A DNA stretch of 18,692 nt from an uncultured Eubacteriales bacterium (lineage in GTDB: Bacteria; Bacillota; Clostridia; Oscillospirales; CAG-272). Below the pieces are notes generated by a model that was not told the DNA's origin, searched no databases, and was given only the letters and a program-made list of their open reading frames with translations. Positions 7,404 to 14,671 of the stretch are shown one piece after another. A program made the translations under genes and the position numbers. Location: the NCBI GenBank assembly GCA_934394585.1, contig CAKRQU010000028.1:1-18692 (forward strand). The letters are read 5' to 3'. How positions within the stretch are numbered: position 1 is the stretch's first letter; each line of letters opens with the position of its first letter.

Positions 7404-7434
7404 AGCCGCCCCTGCCATCGGTCGGGGCGGCTTT
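7404..7434 (+). promoter_or_regulatory. Intercistronic hairpin (attenuator or mRNA stabiliser)
   Basis: AAGCCGCCCC (7404-7413) pairs with GGGGCGGCTT (7425-7434) around an 11-nt loop, followed only by TAAGGG. It lies between the binding-protein gene and the permease gene. In binding-protein transporters such hairpins commonly raise the level of the first product over the membrane parts, by partial termination or 3'-end protection. The short T run argues for partial rather than full termination. Confidence 0.75.
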
Positions 7435-7461
7435 AAGGGTAATTTTAAGGAGGAAAAACCT

Positions 7462-8160
7462 TTGAGCTTTCTCGATATTATAAAGGATATGGGAATCATA
7501 TTCTCGAAATACTGGTATGTCTTTCTCGTGAAAGGTATCGGATATACGCTGATTCTTTCGATAATAACAGTGGCGGGCGGTACGGTGATAGGTGCGCTCC
7601 TCTCCATAGGAAAAATGTCGCGTTTCAAAGTGCTGCGCGGCATCATCACTGCTTTTGTGGAAATAGTGCGCGGCACGCCTACTCTGCTCCAGCTCTATGT
7701 GGGATATTTCATAGTGCCGATGTTTTTCCCCTCGCTCAATCAGATGGATGCGCAGCTGATGGCTTTTACCTGCGTGGCTGTCGCCCTCGTCATAAACAGC
7801 GCCGCCTATGTTTCCGAAATAATCCGTTCCGGTATAGAATCCGTCGATAAAGGTCAGACGGAAGCTTCGCGCAGTCTGGGACTCACCCCGGGCGTGACGA
7901 TGAAATGCATCGTTCTCCCGCAGGCGATAAAGAATATCCTCCCCGCGCTCGGCAATGAATTTATCACGGTAATAAAGGAAACCTCCCTCGCCTCCACATT
8001 CTTTGTGGGCGAGCTGATGACAGTATACAAAAATATCGTCGGCGTGACGCACAATTCCCTGCCCACTCTGATGATAGTCGGCGTGATTTACTTTGTGCTC
8101 AATTTCATTCTTTCAAAAATACTGAAGCTCCTCGAAAGGAGGATGAAATCCCATGCTTGA
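7462..8160 (+). CDS. Amino-acid ABC transporter permease (TTG start)
   Basis: This 232-residue membrane protein of the His/Glu/Gln/Arg/opine type probably forms the homodimeric channel of the importer. About five membrane helices are visible, the first near residues 25-48. The VEIVRGTPTLLQLY segment (66-79) is the family's conserved N-terminal half. The EAA loop spans about 134-153 (EASRSLGLTPG followed by VLPQAIKN) and contacts the ATPase. The start codon is TTG: AAGGAGG lies at 7447-7453, 8 nt upstream, and the next ATG would remove the first ten residues. It overlaps the ATPase gene by 8 nt, indicating translational coupling. Confidence 0.92.
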   Translation: MSFLDIIKDMGIIFSKYWYVFLVKGIGYTLILSIITVAGGTVIGALLSIGKMSRFKVLRGIITAFVEIVRGTPTLLQLYVGYFIVPMFFPSLNQMDAQLMAFTCVAVALVINSAAYVSEIIRSGIESVDKGQTEASRSLGLTPGVTMKCIVLPQAIKNILPALGNEFITVIKETSLASTFFVGELMTVYKNIVGVTHNSLPTLMIVGVIYFVLNFILSKILKLLERRMKSHA

Positions 8161-9157
8161 GATAAAAAATGTTTTTAAAGATTTCGATTCGCTTCATGTG
8201 CTCAAAGGCATTTCCACCGAGATAAATCAGGGCGAAGCGATATCCATCATAGGTCCCTCCGGATCGGGAAAAAGCACTCTGCTGCGTTGCATGAATCTGC
8301 TCGAGCATCCCACATTCGGCGAAGTATGGATGGAGGGCAAATTGCTCACTCCCGTAGATCCGTATCTGCATTTCGATATCATCCGCGCCTCCAAAACGTA
8401 CGCGAAGCTCACAGCCGAAGGCATGAGCGACGAGGACGCCATAATAAAGATAAAAAAAGAAGATCTCCTGCACGAGAAGCACAATGCAGAGGGCAAAGCA
8501 TATCGCCGCCTGATGAAGAAAACCTTTGCGGAAAACAGCATAGATATAAATCTCGCCCGCAGAAAAATGGGCATGGTTTTCCAGCAATTCAATCTTTTCG
8601 GCAATAAATCAGTAAAGGAAAATATCATGTTTGCTCCCGTGAAAATCGGCATAGCAAACTATAAAAAGGCAAAGCGCAAAAACAGAATAATCGCGCTTTC
8701 CAATATATTCGTGAAAAACAAAAAAGCTCCCGTGGCTCTTCCCGATGCGCCCGCCGAGGTTCGTGCCAAAGCGGAGAAAAAAGCGATGGAGCTGCTCGCG
8801 AGAATAGGACTTCAGGATAAAGCGGATGTTTACCCCTCCACCCTTTCGGGCGGACAGAAACAGCGTATCGCCATAGTCCGCGCGCTCGCGATGGAGCCGG
8901 ATGTAATGCTTTTCGATGAGCCGACCTCCGCCCTTGACCCCGAAATGGTAGGCGAAGTTCTCGATGTTATAAAAGACCTCGTGAAAAGCGGTATGACAAG
9001 CGTTATCGTGACGCATGAAATGGGATTTGCCCGCGAAATATCCGACAGAGTGCTCTTTATGGATGACGGCGTGATAGCCGAGCAAGGTTCTCCCGCCGAG
9101 ATTTTCGGCAATCCCCAAAATCCCAGAACAAAGGAATTTCTCAGTAAGGTACTGTAA
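8153..9157 (+). CDS. Amino-acid ABC transporter ATP-binding protein with two insertions
   Basis: This is the GlnQ/HisP-type ATPase that powers import at the inner membrane face. All motifs are intact: Walker A GPSGSGKST 34-42, Q-loop MVFQQFNLF 141-149, signature LSGGQ 231-235, Walker B VMLFDEP 251-257, D-loop SALD 259-262 and H-loop His288. The ends match ordinary amino-acid ATPases closely (TKEFLSKVL). At 334 residues it is nearly 100 longer than the usual 240. The excess lies in two blocks: roughly 66-131, charged and probably helical, between Walker A and Q-loop; and roughly 166-200, strongly basic, between Q-loop and signature. Reading frame and codon use stay normal across both. GGAGG precedes the ATG inside the permease gene. 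Confidence 0.92.
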   Translation: MLEIKNVFKDFDSLHVLKGISTEINQGEAISIIGPSGSGKSTLLRCMNLLEHPTFGEVWMEGKLLTPVDPYLHFDIIRASKTYAKLTAEGMSDEDAIIKIKKEDLLHEKHNAEGKAYRRLMKKTFAENSIDINLARRKMGMVFQQFNLFGNKSVKENIMFAPVKIGIANYKKAKRKNRIIALSNIFVKNKKAPVALPDAPAEVRAKAEKKAMELLARIGLQDKADVYPSTLSGGQKQRIAIVRALAMEPDVMLFDEPTSALDPEMVGEVLDVIKDLVKSGMTSVIVTHEMGFAREISDRVLFMDDGVIAEQGSPAEIFGNPQNPRTKEFLSKVL

Positions 9158-9159
9158 AA

Positions 9160-10596
9160 ATGGAAAAAAGCAAAAAATACGCTCTCTCGAAAATAGACGA
9201 AAACGCTTCCCTTTTCACCGATGTGAGCGATAAAATATGGGAATACGCCGAGCTTTCGCTGAAGGAATACAAATCCGCCGCGCTTTACGTGGAAACGCTG
9301 AAAAAGCTCGGATTTGAAACGGAAGAAAACGTATGCGGCATAAAAACCGCATTCACGGGAAAATACGGAAGCGGCAAGCCCGTGATAGGCATACTCGCGG
9401 AATTTGACGCATTGTCGGGGCTTTCGCAGGTAGGCGGACTCTGCGAGCAAAAAGAACTGGTGACAGACGGTTGCGGTCACGGCTGCGGGCACAATATGCT
9501 CGGCGCAGGCTCACTCGCCGCGGCTTATGCCGTAAAATGCTGGCTCGAAGAAACAAAAAAGAGCGGCACGGTGATATTTTTCGGCTGTCCCGGGGAAGAG
9601 GGCGGCGCATCAAAGGCATTCATGGCTCGTGAAAATATATGGCGCCCGCTCGATGCGGCGATCACATGGCATCCGAGCGACTGCAACGAAGTAGCCACCG
9701 GAGGTTGCAATGCGTGCATTCAGGTGCTGTATAAATTCAAAGGCAAAGCGGCACACGCCGCGGGAAATCCCGAGGACGGCAGAAGCGCACTCGACGCGGT
9801 CGAGCTGATGAATGTCGGAATTCAGTTCCTGCGCGAGCACGTAAAGGATGACGCGCGCATTCACTACGCGATAACGGACGGCGGCGGGCTTTCTCCGAAT
9901 GTTGTCCAGCCGCACGCCGCGGTACTCTATATGATCCGTTCACCCCACGTGGACGAAGCCGTGGCTCTCGAAAAAAGAGTGGACAAAATAGCCGAGGGTG
10001 CGGCGCTGATGACGGAAACCTCTTTTGAAAAGGTTTTCATCGACGGCACTGCGGATACGGTTTCAAACCACGCTCTCGAAGAGCTGGCATACAAAAATTT
10101 CGCCGAAATCGGCGTTCCCGAATATACGAAAGACGAGCTTGACTATGCGGACAAACTGGCAAAAGGACTTCCCGAAAAGGTCTGCGGCATCGGCGCGGAA
10201 TACGACGCCGATATAAAAGAAGCCGTTTCGGAAATGCAGAAAAAGGCGGGACACGGCATGAATTCGTTCCTATGCCCGTATTACGGCAAAAAAGCATTTT
10301 CGCCCGGCTCGACGGATGTCGGCGATGTAAGCTGGCAGACGCCCACGGTGCAGATACATGCGGCGGCTTACCCGAATGCCGTGCCGGGTCACTCATGGCA
10401 GATAGTTTCCTGCGGCAAAACGGTAATCGGACACAAAGCCGTGCTCTGCGCGGGAAAGGTCATGGCAGGCACAGCGATAGACCTTTTCACCTCGCCGCAA
10501 ACGCTCGAAAAAGCCAGAGCCGAATTTGAAAAAGCCACAGCCAAAGGCTACACCTGCCCTGTTCCGGTGGGCGAAGAGCCGAAAATAATATTATAA
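9160..10596 (+). CDS. M20D family amidohydrolase, AbgB-like
   Basis: This 478-residue cytoplasmic metallohydrolase resembles AbgB, the B subunit of p-aminobenzoyl-glutamate hydrolase, and other M20D aminoacylases. Metal-site motifs are GCGHGCGHNMLG (His107, His111), GCPGEEGG with catalytic Glu146/Glu147, and the WHP histidine at 171. The lid domain starts near residue 186 with VLYKFKGKAAHAAGNPEDGR. Length agrees with AbgB. It begins 2 nt after the ATPase stop and shares the transcript with the importer, so it probably hydrolyses the imported compound, an N-acyl or aryl amino acid, or a dipeptide. No AbgA partner is present; single-subunit relatives exist. The exact substrate is unknown. Confidence 0.92.
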   Translation: MEKSKKYALSKIDENASLFTDVSDKIWEYAELSLKEYKSAALYVETLKKLGFETEENVCGIKTAFTGKYGSGKPVIGILAEFDALSGLSQVGGLCEQKELVTDGCGHGCGHNMLGAGSLAAAYAVKCWLEETKKSGTVIFFGCPGEEGGASKAFMARENIWRPLDAAITWHPSDCNEVATGGCNACIQVLYKFKGKAAHAAGNPEDGRSALDAVELMNVGIQFLREHVKDDARIHYAITDGGGLSPNVVQPHAAVLYMIRSPHVDEAVALEKRVDKIAEGAALMTETSFEKVFIDGTADTVSNHALEELAYKNFAEIGVPEYTKDELDYADKLAKGLPEKVCGIGAEYDADIKEAVSEMQKKAGHGMNSFLCPYYGKKAFSPGSTDVGDVSWQTPTVQIHAAAYPNAVPGHSWQIVSCGKTVIGHKAVLCAGKVMAGTAIDLFTSPQTLEKARAEFEKATAKGYTCPVPVGEEPKIIL

Positions 10597-10629
10597 AGCA
10601 AGTTTCTCCTTAAAGTTTTTATTTTTTGA

Positions 10630-10675
10630 AAAAGTACGGGCGCAGCAAGGTTTTTCCTTCTGCGCCCGTACTTTT
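10630..10675. terminator. Bidirectional terminator between the amidohydrolase and the sensor kinase
   Basis: A 16-bp stem (10630-10645 with 10660-10675, core GTACGGGCGCAG/CTGCGCCCGTAC) carries A on one side and T on the other. The loop itself has an AAGG/CCTT mini-stem. It ends the plus-strand transport operon and the minus-strand kinase operon, which converge here. Confidence 0.92.
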
Positions 10676-10699
10676 ATACTTCTGTATAATTTCGCTTTT

Positions 10700-11929
10700 T
10701 CAAAGCGTTACCGTAAATGTAATCCTATTCTTTCCATCAAAAGAAGCTGATATTTTCCCTTTGTGAAGCTCCGCTATCGCCCGCGCCACGGAAAGTCCTA
10801 TTCCATGGCCGCCCGTTTCGCTGTTGCGCGAGCCGTCGGGACGGTAAAATCTTTCGAAAAGCTGCTCGGGATCGCCCTCGGGCAATTTTTCGGTAATATT
10901 CGAAACGGAGATTTTTCTCGCCCTGCCCGAAGCGGAAAGCGAAAATTCCACCGTGCTTTCGGGAGAGGAATATTTCAGCGCGTTATCCATAAGCAGGCAG
11001 ATAAGCTCCTTTATCATGGAGATATCGCCGTGCAGAGTTATATTTTCGGCTATGTTGCACGAAAGCGATTTACCCTGTGCCTTTGCCAGCGCAAAATACG
11101 GCTTCAGCGCCTCAGATGCCGCCTCGGAAATACAGAAATCCGTCATCACGGCGGAATTTTCCTCTTCTGCCTTTGCGAGGAAAACGAGCTTGTTTGTCAT
11201 TTCGGCAAGATGAGCCACCTGCTCTTTTATCACTGCCGTCCATTCGTTTTCGCCGTCGCTTATTTCCAGCGCCTCGCAGCTCGCGTCTATTACGGTGAGC
11301 GGCGTTTTCAGCTCGTGGCTCGCATCGGTGATAAATCTTTTCTGCTTTTTGTATGTGCGCTCCACGGGACGTATAACCAGCCCGGAAAAAAGCACTATCA
11401 GACCGAGTGCTACGGCAAAACCGCCCGCGCTCACGAATATGCTCGACCGAAGAAAATCGCGGAAAACATCAAGATCTCTGCCGCAGTCGAGGAAAATATA
11501 AAGCGTTTCCCCGCCCGTGGTATATGAACCGTATTTAAAATTTCCGTCAAAGCCGCCCGTTTTCCCCGCATTGTAAAGCACGAGTGCCATTTCCTTTGCC
11601 TCCGCCTCATCCACGGCGGCTATGCGCTCCGTGTCGGCGTACACGGCTTCGCCGGAAGAATTTATCTTCACCGAGAAAAAGCGCGTTTCAAAAGGCGTTT
11701 CCGGCGACATGCCGCCGCCCATGGGGTTTCCCGCATTCATGCCGCCGGGCTTATCGTCGCGGCGCGGAAATTTTCCGCCGTTTTCCGAGAGAAGCGCGAG
11801 CTTTTCATCCGCTTTCGCACATATATCGGCATAGCTGCGGATATTTATCGCCGCTATTATGGAAAAAAGCACTATCGCTACGGAAAGCGCCGCAGCCGCT
11901 ATGAATTTTATGCGCAGTTTTTTAATCAT
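10700..11929 (-). CDS. Membrane sensor histidine kinase
   Basis: This 409-residue kinase has one membrane helix at about 10-30, an extracellular sensor region at 33-163 and a second helix at about 165-186. A HisKA domain follows with FITDASHELKTPLTVI and phospho-acceptor His205. The ATPase domain has the N-box LLMDNALKYS (Asn316) and G2 box GHGIGLS (374-380). The usual G1 box (DxGxG) is degenerate, as it is in several Gram-positive kinases of this group. No full HAMP domain fits between helix 2 and His205. The sensor region starts with a Gly/Met/Pro-rich stretch near 61-75. The gene overlaps the upstream response-regulator gene by 8 nt, so both are co-expressed. The signal sensed is unknown. 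Confidence 0.93.
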   Translation of the reverse strand: MIKKLRIKFIAAAALSVAIVLFSIIAAINIRSYADICAKADEKLALLSENGGKFPRRDDKPGGMNAGNPMGGGMSPETPFETRFFSVKINSSGEAVYADTERIAAVDEAEAKEMALVLYNAGKTGGFDGNFKYGSYTTGGETLYIFLDCGRDLDVFRDFLRSSIFVSAGGFAVALGLIVLFSGLVIRPVERTYKKQKRFITDASHELKTPLTVIDASCEALEISDGENEWTAVIKEQVAHLAEMTNKLVFLAKAEEENSAVMTDFCISEAASEALKPYFALAKAQGKSLSCNIAENITLHGDISMIKELICLLMDNALKYSSPESTVEFSLSASGRARKISVSNITEKLPEGDPEQLFERFYRPDGSRNSETGGHGIGLSVARAIAELHKGKISASFDGKNRITFTVTL

Positions 11930-12599
11930 TGCCCGCCTCCAGAGTATATCCGATATTTCTCGCCGCTTTTATCGAAACGGAAGAACCGAGCAGTTTCAGC
12001 TTTTTGCGCAGATACGAAATATACGTCCATACCACGTTTATTTCCGTTTCGCTTTCGTATCCCCAAACCTTTTCCATTATCTGTTCCTGTGAAATAAGCC
12101 TGTTCGGATTTTTCATCAGCATTTCCGTTATCTGAAATTCCTTTGCCGTGAGCGGGAGCTTTTTCCCCGCGGAAATCAGCTCGAAAGAAACTCTGTCCAA
12201 CCGCAGATCGCCGAAAGAAAGCTCATTGTCCGAAAGCTCCGACTGCCTGCGCGTCATCGCGCGTATGCGCGCCAGCAATTCCTTAGTATTGAAAGGTTTT
12301 GTCAGATAATCGTCGGCGCCCGCGTCCAGCCCGAGAACCTTGTCATCCGTTTCCGATTTTGCCGTGAGCAGAATGACGGGTATCTTATTTCCTTTTTTGC
12401 GTATGGTTTTCAATACGGTTATGCCGTCTGCTTTCGGCATCATTATATCAAGTATGGCGCCGTCGTAAATACCCGTTTCCAGATAATCTATAGCGTCCTC
12501 TCCGTTGTATACCGCATCCACGGAATAATTATTGTGCCTGAGAATGGCGACGAGCGCGCCCGAAAGCGCCTTTTCGTCCTCCGCCAGAAGCAATCTCAT
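11922..12599 (-). CDS. OmpR/PhoB-family response regulator
   Basis: This 225-residue DNA-binding regulator has a receiver domain (1-115) with acidic pocket Glu7-Asp8, phospho-acceptor Asp51 in GAILDIMMPKADG, Thr79 and Lys101. A winged-helix output domain (about 128-222) carries the family pattern FQITEMLMKNPNRLISQEQI, EKVWGYESE and VWTYISYLRKKL. It is the partner of the overlapping kinase gene. GGAGG precedes the ATG by 8 nt. It is transcribed divergently from the PhnP-like gene and could regulate that shared region, although this is inference. Confidence 0.95.
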   Translation of the reverse strand: MRLLLAEDEKALSGALVAILRHNNYSVDAVYNGEDAIDYLETGIYDGAILDIMMPKADGITVLKTIRKKGNKIPVILLTAKSETDDKVLGLDAGADDYLTKPFNTKELLARIRAMTRRQSELSDNELSFGDLRLDRVSFELISAGKKLPLTAKEFQITEMLMKNPNRLISQEQIMEKVWGYESETEINVVWTYISYLRKKLKLLGSSVSIKAARNIGYTLEAGND

Positions 12600-12684
12600 T
12601 TTTATCCACCTCCGTTTTTACCGATATTTTAGTGCACGAAGCTAAAATAAACTTTAAAAATACGGGTTTTTCTTTTTCATGAAA

Positions 12685-12713
12685 ATGATATCATAAAGAG
12701 CCGCCTTTGTCAA
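12685..12713 (-). promoter_or_regulatory. Promoter of the two-component operon
   Basis: On the minus strand a perfect TTGACA (12708-12713), a 17-nt spacer and TATCAT (12685-12690) with upstream TGA form an extended -10 promoter. The start would be near 12678, leaving a leader of about 80 nt. The -10 sits inside the palindrome ATGATATCAT. Confidence 0.85.
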
Positions 12714-12723
12714 CGAAAAAGCA

Positions 12724-12753
12724 TTGACAAAATCGGATTTGCTGTGATATCAT
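12724..12753 (+). promoter_or_regulatory. Promoter of the PhnP-like hydrolase gene
   Basis: A perfect TTGACA (12724-12729), an 18-nt spacer and TATCAT (12748-12753) preceded by TGA mirror the divergent promoter. The two -35 boxes are only 10 bp apart, so RNA polymerase or a regulator bound to one side should affect the other. Confidence 0.8.
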
Positions 12754-12781
12754 AAGAAAAAAAACAAAACGGAGGAGCGAT

Positions 12782-13627
12782 ATGAAAATCAGATATCTCG
12801 GCACCGCCGCCGCAGAGGGCATACCCGCCGTATTCTGCAAATGCGACAATTGCCAAAAAGCGCGGGCACTCGGCGGGAAAAACCGACGTACGCGCTCGCA
12901 GGCGCTCATCGACGGAAAAATACTCATAGATTTTCCCGCGGATTCGTATATGCATGAGCTTTGCTGCGGGATGGATTTTTCCGATATTCCCGCTCTGCTC
13001 ATAACCCATGTCCACGAGGATCACTGCTATCTCTCGGAAATGACAAACCGCCGCGCGGGCTTTGCCCACATAGACGGTGCGCCGCCGCTCACCATATACG
13101 GCTCGGAGGATGTATACAAAGAATATGCCGAGCACGCAGGCGCGCATTTTCTGAAAGTCCCGAAAGACAGCTGCCATGCGGTAAATTTCAGTTTTATACA
13201 GCCGTATAATCCGACTGAAATCGAAGGATATACCGTGACGGCGCTGCGCGCATATCACGGCACGGAGCACCCGTATATCTACCTTATCGAAAAGGACGGC
13301 AAAGCCCTGCTCTATGCGCACGACACGGATATTTTCCCCGATGAAACATGGGAATATCTCGAAAAAAGCGGCGTGAAGCTTTCTTATGTTTCGCTCGACT
13401 GTACGGAGGGCACGCGGGAAATCCGTTACCACGGGCACATGTATCTCGCGCGCAATATCGAAGCGCGGCGCAGGCTTACGGAAACAGGCGCGGCGGATGA
13501 AAATACGCTTTTCTGCCTGAACCATTTTTCGCACAATGCGATAAACGCCTGCTACGACGATATGAAACCGATAGCCGACGAAAACGGTTTTCTGCTTTCT
13601 TTTGACGGCGCGGAATTTGAATTTTAA
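12782..13627 (+). CDS. PhnP-like metallo-beta-lactamase-fold hydrolase
   Basis: This 281-residue protein has the MBL signature THVHEDH at 75-81 (His76, His78, Asp80, His81). Further candidate ligands are His159/His163, the AHDTD segment at 179-183, and His248/His251. Near the N terminus FCKCDNCQKA (Cys19, Cys21, Cys24) resembles the structural zinc site of PhnP, the 5-phosphoribosyl 1,2-cyclic phosphate phosphodiesterase. No C-P lyase genes lie nearby, so a role in phosphonate breakdown is not supported, and a related cyclic nucleotide or phosphodiester substrate is possible. GGAGGAG lies a few bases before the ATG. No terminator is visible between its stop and the following remnant. Confidence 0.88.
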   Translation: MKIRYLGTAAAEGIPAVFCKCDNCQKARALGGKNRRTRSQALIDGKILIDFPADSYMHELCCGMDFSDIPALLITHVHEDHCYLSEMTNRRAGFAHIDGAPPLTIYGSEDVYKEYAEHAGAHFLKVPKDSCHAVNFSFIQPYNPTEIEGYTVTALRAYHGTEHPYIYLIEKDGKALLYAHDTDIFPDETWEYLEKSGVKLSYVSLDCTEGTREIRYHGHMYLARNIEARRRLTETGAADENTLFCLNHFSHNAINACYDDMKPIADENGFLLSFDGAEFEF

Positions 13628-13660
13628 ATATTTTTATAACCGAGTATAACCGAGGTCAAT

Positions 13661-13736
13661 ATGAACATTCTTTCGGGCGGGGCATACAATGCCGATATGG
13701 AAAAAGCCGTGGACGCAGGCAAAATGAAGCCGGAGG
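13661..13736 (+). pseudogene. Short gene-like 5' remnant fused into repeat copy 2
   Basis: An ATG 33 nt after the hydrolase stop opens a frame beginning MNILSGGAYNADMEKAVDAG. About 25 codons use the same codon style as neighbouring genes. At 13737 the sequence turns into the dispersed repeat, and the frame then continues only by chance to 13909. A perfect 10-bp tandem duplication, TATAACCGAG twice (13635-13654), lies just upstream. I read it as the start of a gene whose remainder was lost or displaced when the repeat arrived. It could also be a chance frame. I do not recognise the family. Confidence 0.35.
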
Positions 13737-14254
13737 AATGCGCGGCAAGTATGCGCTGCAAATGGCAAATCGAAAAGTCTCAAGTATATCTCTCATCACA
13801 TCATCAGCCATATCGCGCGTGCGAACAAAATACGCCGCAAAAAGCGAGCAGATTCGACGTGGCGGGGTGCCACGCCGAAAGTTCAGCTATGCTTCCCACT
13901 GTAGGCTAAACTCCGACTGCGCGAGCATGGCTTGATGGACATCGAAACGTGGCGGCTAAAGCTAAAGTCTGCACAGACTAAATCCCGTGTTAAGTGTGGA
14001 TTTGAACCATACTTCCGGTTTAGTCTGCGGTCGGACTGTCAGGGCAGTATGTTCGCACGAGTCGCCGCGAGGCGACAGAAGGTGTTTAAAAGAGGAATTG
14101 ACACATACGCGCAGCGTGTGTGTCGGCGTCGCCGAGACAGGAGTTAATTCTTTCCTCTTTTTGACTTTTGGTACTTTTCGTCAGTGAAAAGTACACCTTC
14201 GTTTCTCCTGCGAGGAGAAAAGTAACTTTTTCTGCTTTTCTTCGCAGAAAAGCT
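13737..14254 (+). repeat. Dispersed hairpin-rich element, copy 2 (left end missing)
   Basis: Homology to copies 1 and 3 begins abruptly at AATGCGCGGCAAGTAT (13737), so the left inverted repeat and first part of the core are absent. The long-range stem GTGCGAACA (13819-13827) with TGTTCGCAC (14050-14058) is kept, as is the GTCGCC/GGCGAC hairpin. The right end has three successive hairpins: GTACTTTTC/GAAAAGTAC, TTTCTCCT/AGGAGAAA, and GCTTTTC/GAAAAGC near 14234-14253. Compared with copy 1 their stems carry paired changes, while the layout is the same. The element fills the gap between two convergent genes. The short frames inside it are not supported as proteins. Confidence 0.85.
14100..14145 (+). 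mobile_element. 46-nt hairpin micro-insertion inside repeat copy 2
   Basis: Relative to copy 1, these 46 nt interrupt the sequence at AATT, and AATT occurs on both sides (14096-14099 and 14146-14149) but once in copy 1 (422-425). This looks like a 4-bp target duplication. The insert folds as GACACATACGC/GCGTGTGTGTC with one G-T pair, followed by TCGGC/GCCGA. It sits in the loop of the AAAAGAGGAA/TTCCTCTTTT hairpin. The same 46 nt occur without change in copy 3 (18568-18613). Confidence 0.65.
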
Positions 14255-14281
14255 CTCCTCCCCTCAAAAAAGCAAAAAATA

Positions 14282-14299
14282 CAGGGCGGCATCGCCCTG
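14282..14299. terminator. Terminator between repeat copy 2 and the 107-residue gene
   Basis: CAGGGCG (14282-14288) pairs with CGCCCTG (14293-14299) around GCAT. On the plus strand it is followed by CTTTTTTATTT. On the minus strand, after the small gene, it is followed by TATTTTTTGC. Both directions are therefore plausible. Confidence 0.8.
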
Positions 14300-14319
14300 C
14301 TTTTTTATTTCTTTCCAAA

Positions 14320-14643
14320 TCAATAATTTATTATGTAGTGCACAAGGATGGTGCGCACCCTGCCGCCCGATTCGAGATCCGGCGCCGTTATTATCGCGCC
14401 GCCGAGGCTGAGCAGCTCGGAAGCATTCATCTCGTCTATATTACAGCGGAAAATGACGCGGTTGTCCGCGGAAACGATAAACATCCCGTCGCGTATATTG
14501 AAGCCGCCTTCCCTGCCGATGATAATATCCGTGTAATCTATACGTTCCACGGCATAGCGAAGTCTTTTGCGCGCTATTTTTTCCGCCATGGCGCGGCGGA
14601 AAGCCGGTGTTCCCTCTTTAGGCTTGCGACTGAAAAGCGACAT
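14320..14643 (-). CDS. Small protein of unknown function
   Basis: This 107-residue protein starts MSLFSRKPKEGTPAFRRAMA, with a basic N-terminal third (KIARKRLRYAVERIDY). The rest looks like a beta-rich domain (DIIIGREGGFNIRDGMFIVS, then NRVIFRCNIDEM and GGRVRTILVHYIINY). There is no signal peptide, membrane segment or cysteine motif. GGGGAAAG precedes the ATG, and a plausible promoter and terminator flank it, so it is likely a real monocistronic gene. I do not recognise the family. It diverges from the YfhO gene. Confidence 0.75.
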   Translation of the reverse strand: MSLFSRKPKEGTPAFRRAMAEKIARKRLRYAVERIDYTDIIIGREGGFNIRDGMFIVSADNRVIFRCNIDEMNASELLSLGGAIITAPDLESGGRVRTILVHYIINY

Positions 14644-14671
14644 ACTCTTTCCCCTGTTTCTTTTTTCTTTT

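Noticed and set aside
12710..13534. 274-codon minus-strand frame opposite the PhnP-like gene
   Set aside because: The plus strand encodes a protein with an intact metallo-beta-lactamase motif; the antisense frame has no recognisable motif.
12782..13627. Phosphonate degradation role for the PhnP-like gene
   Set aside because: No C-P lyase genes are nearby and the PhnP resemblance rests on the N-terminal cysteine cluster and MBL fold only.
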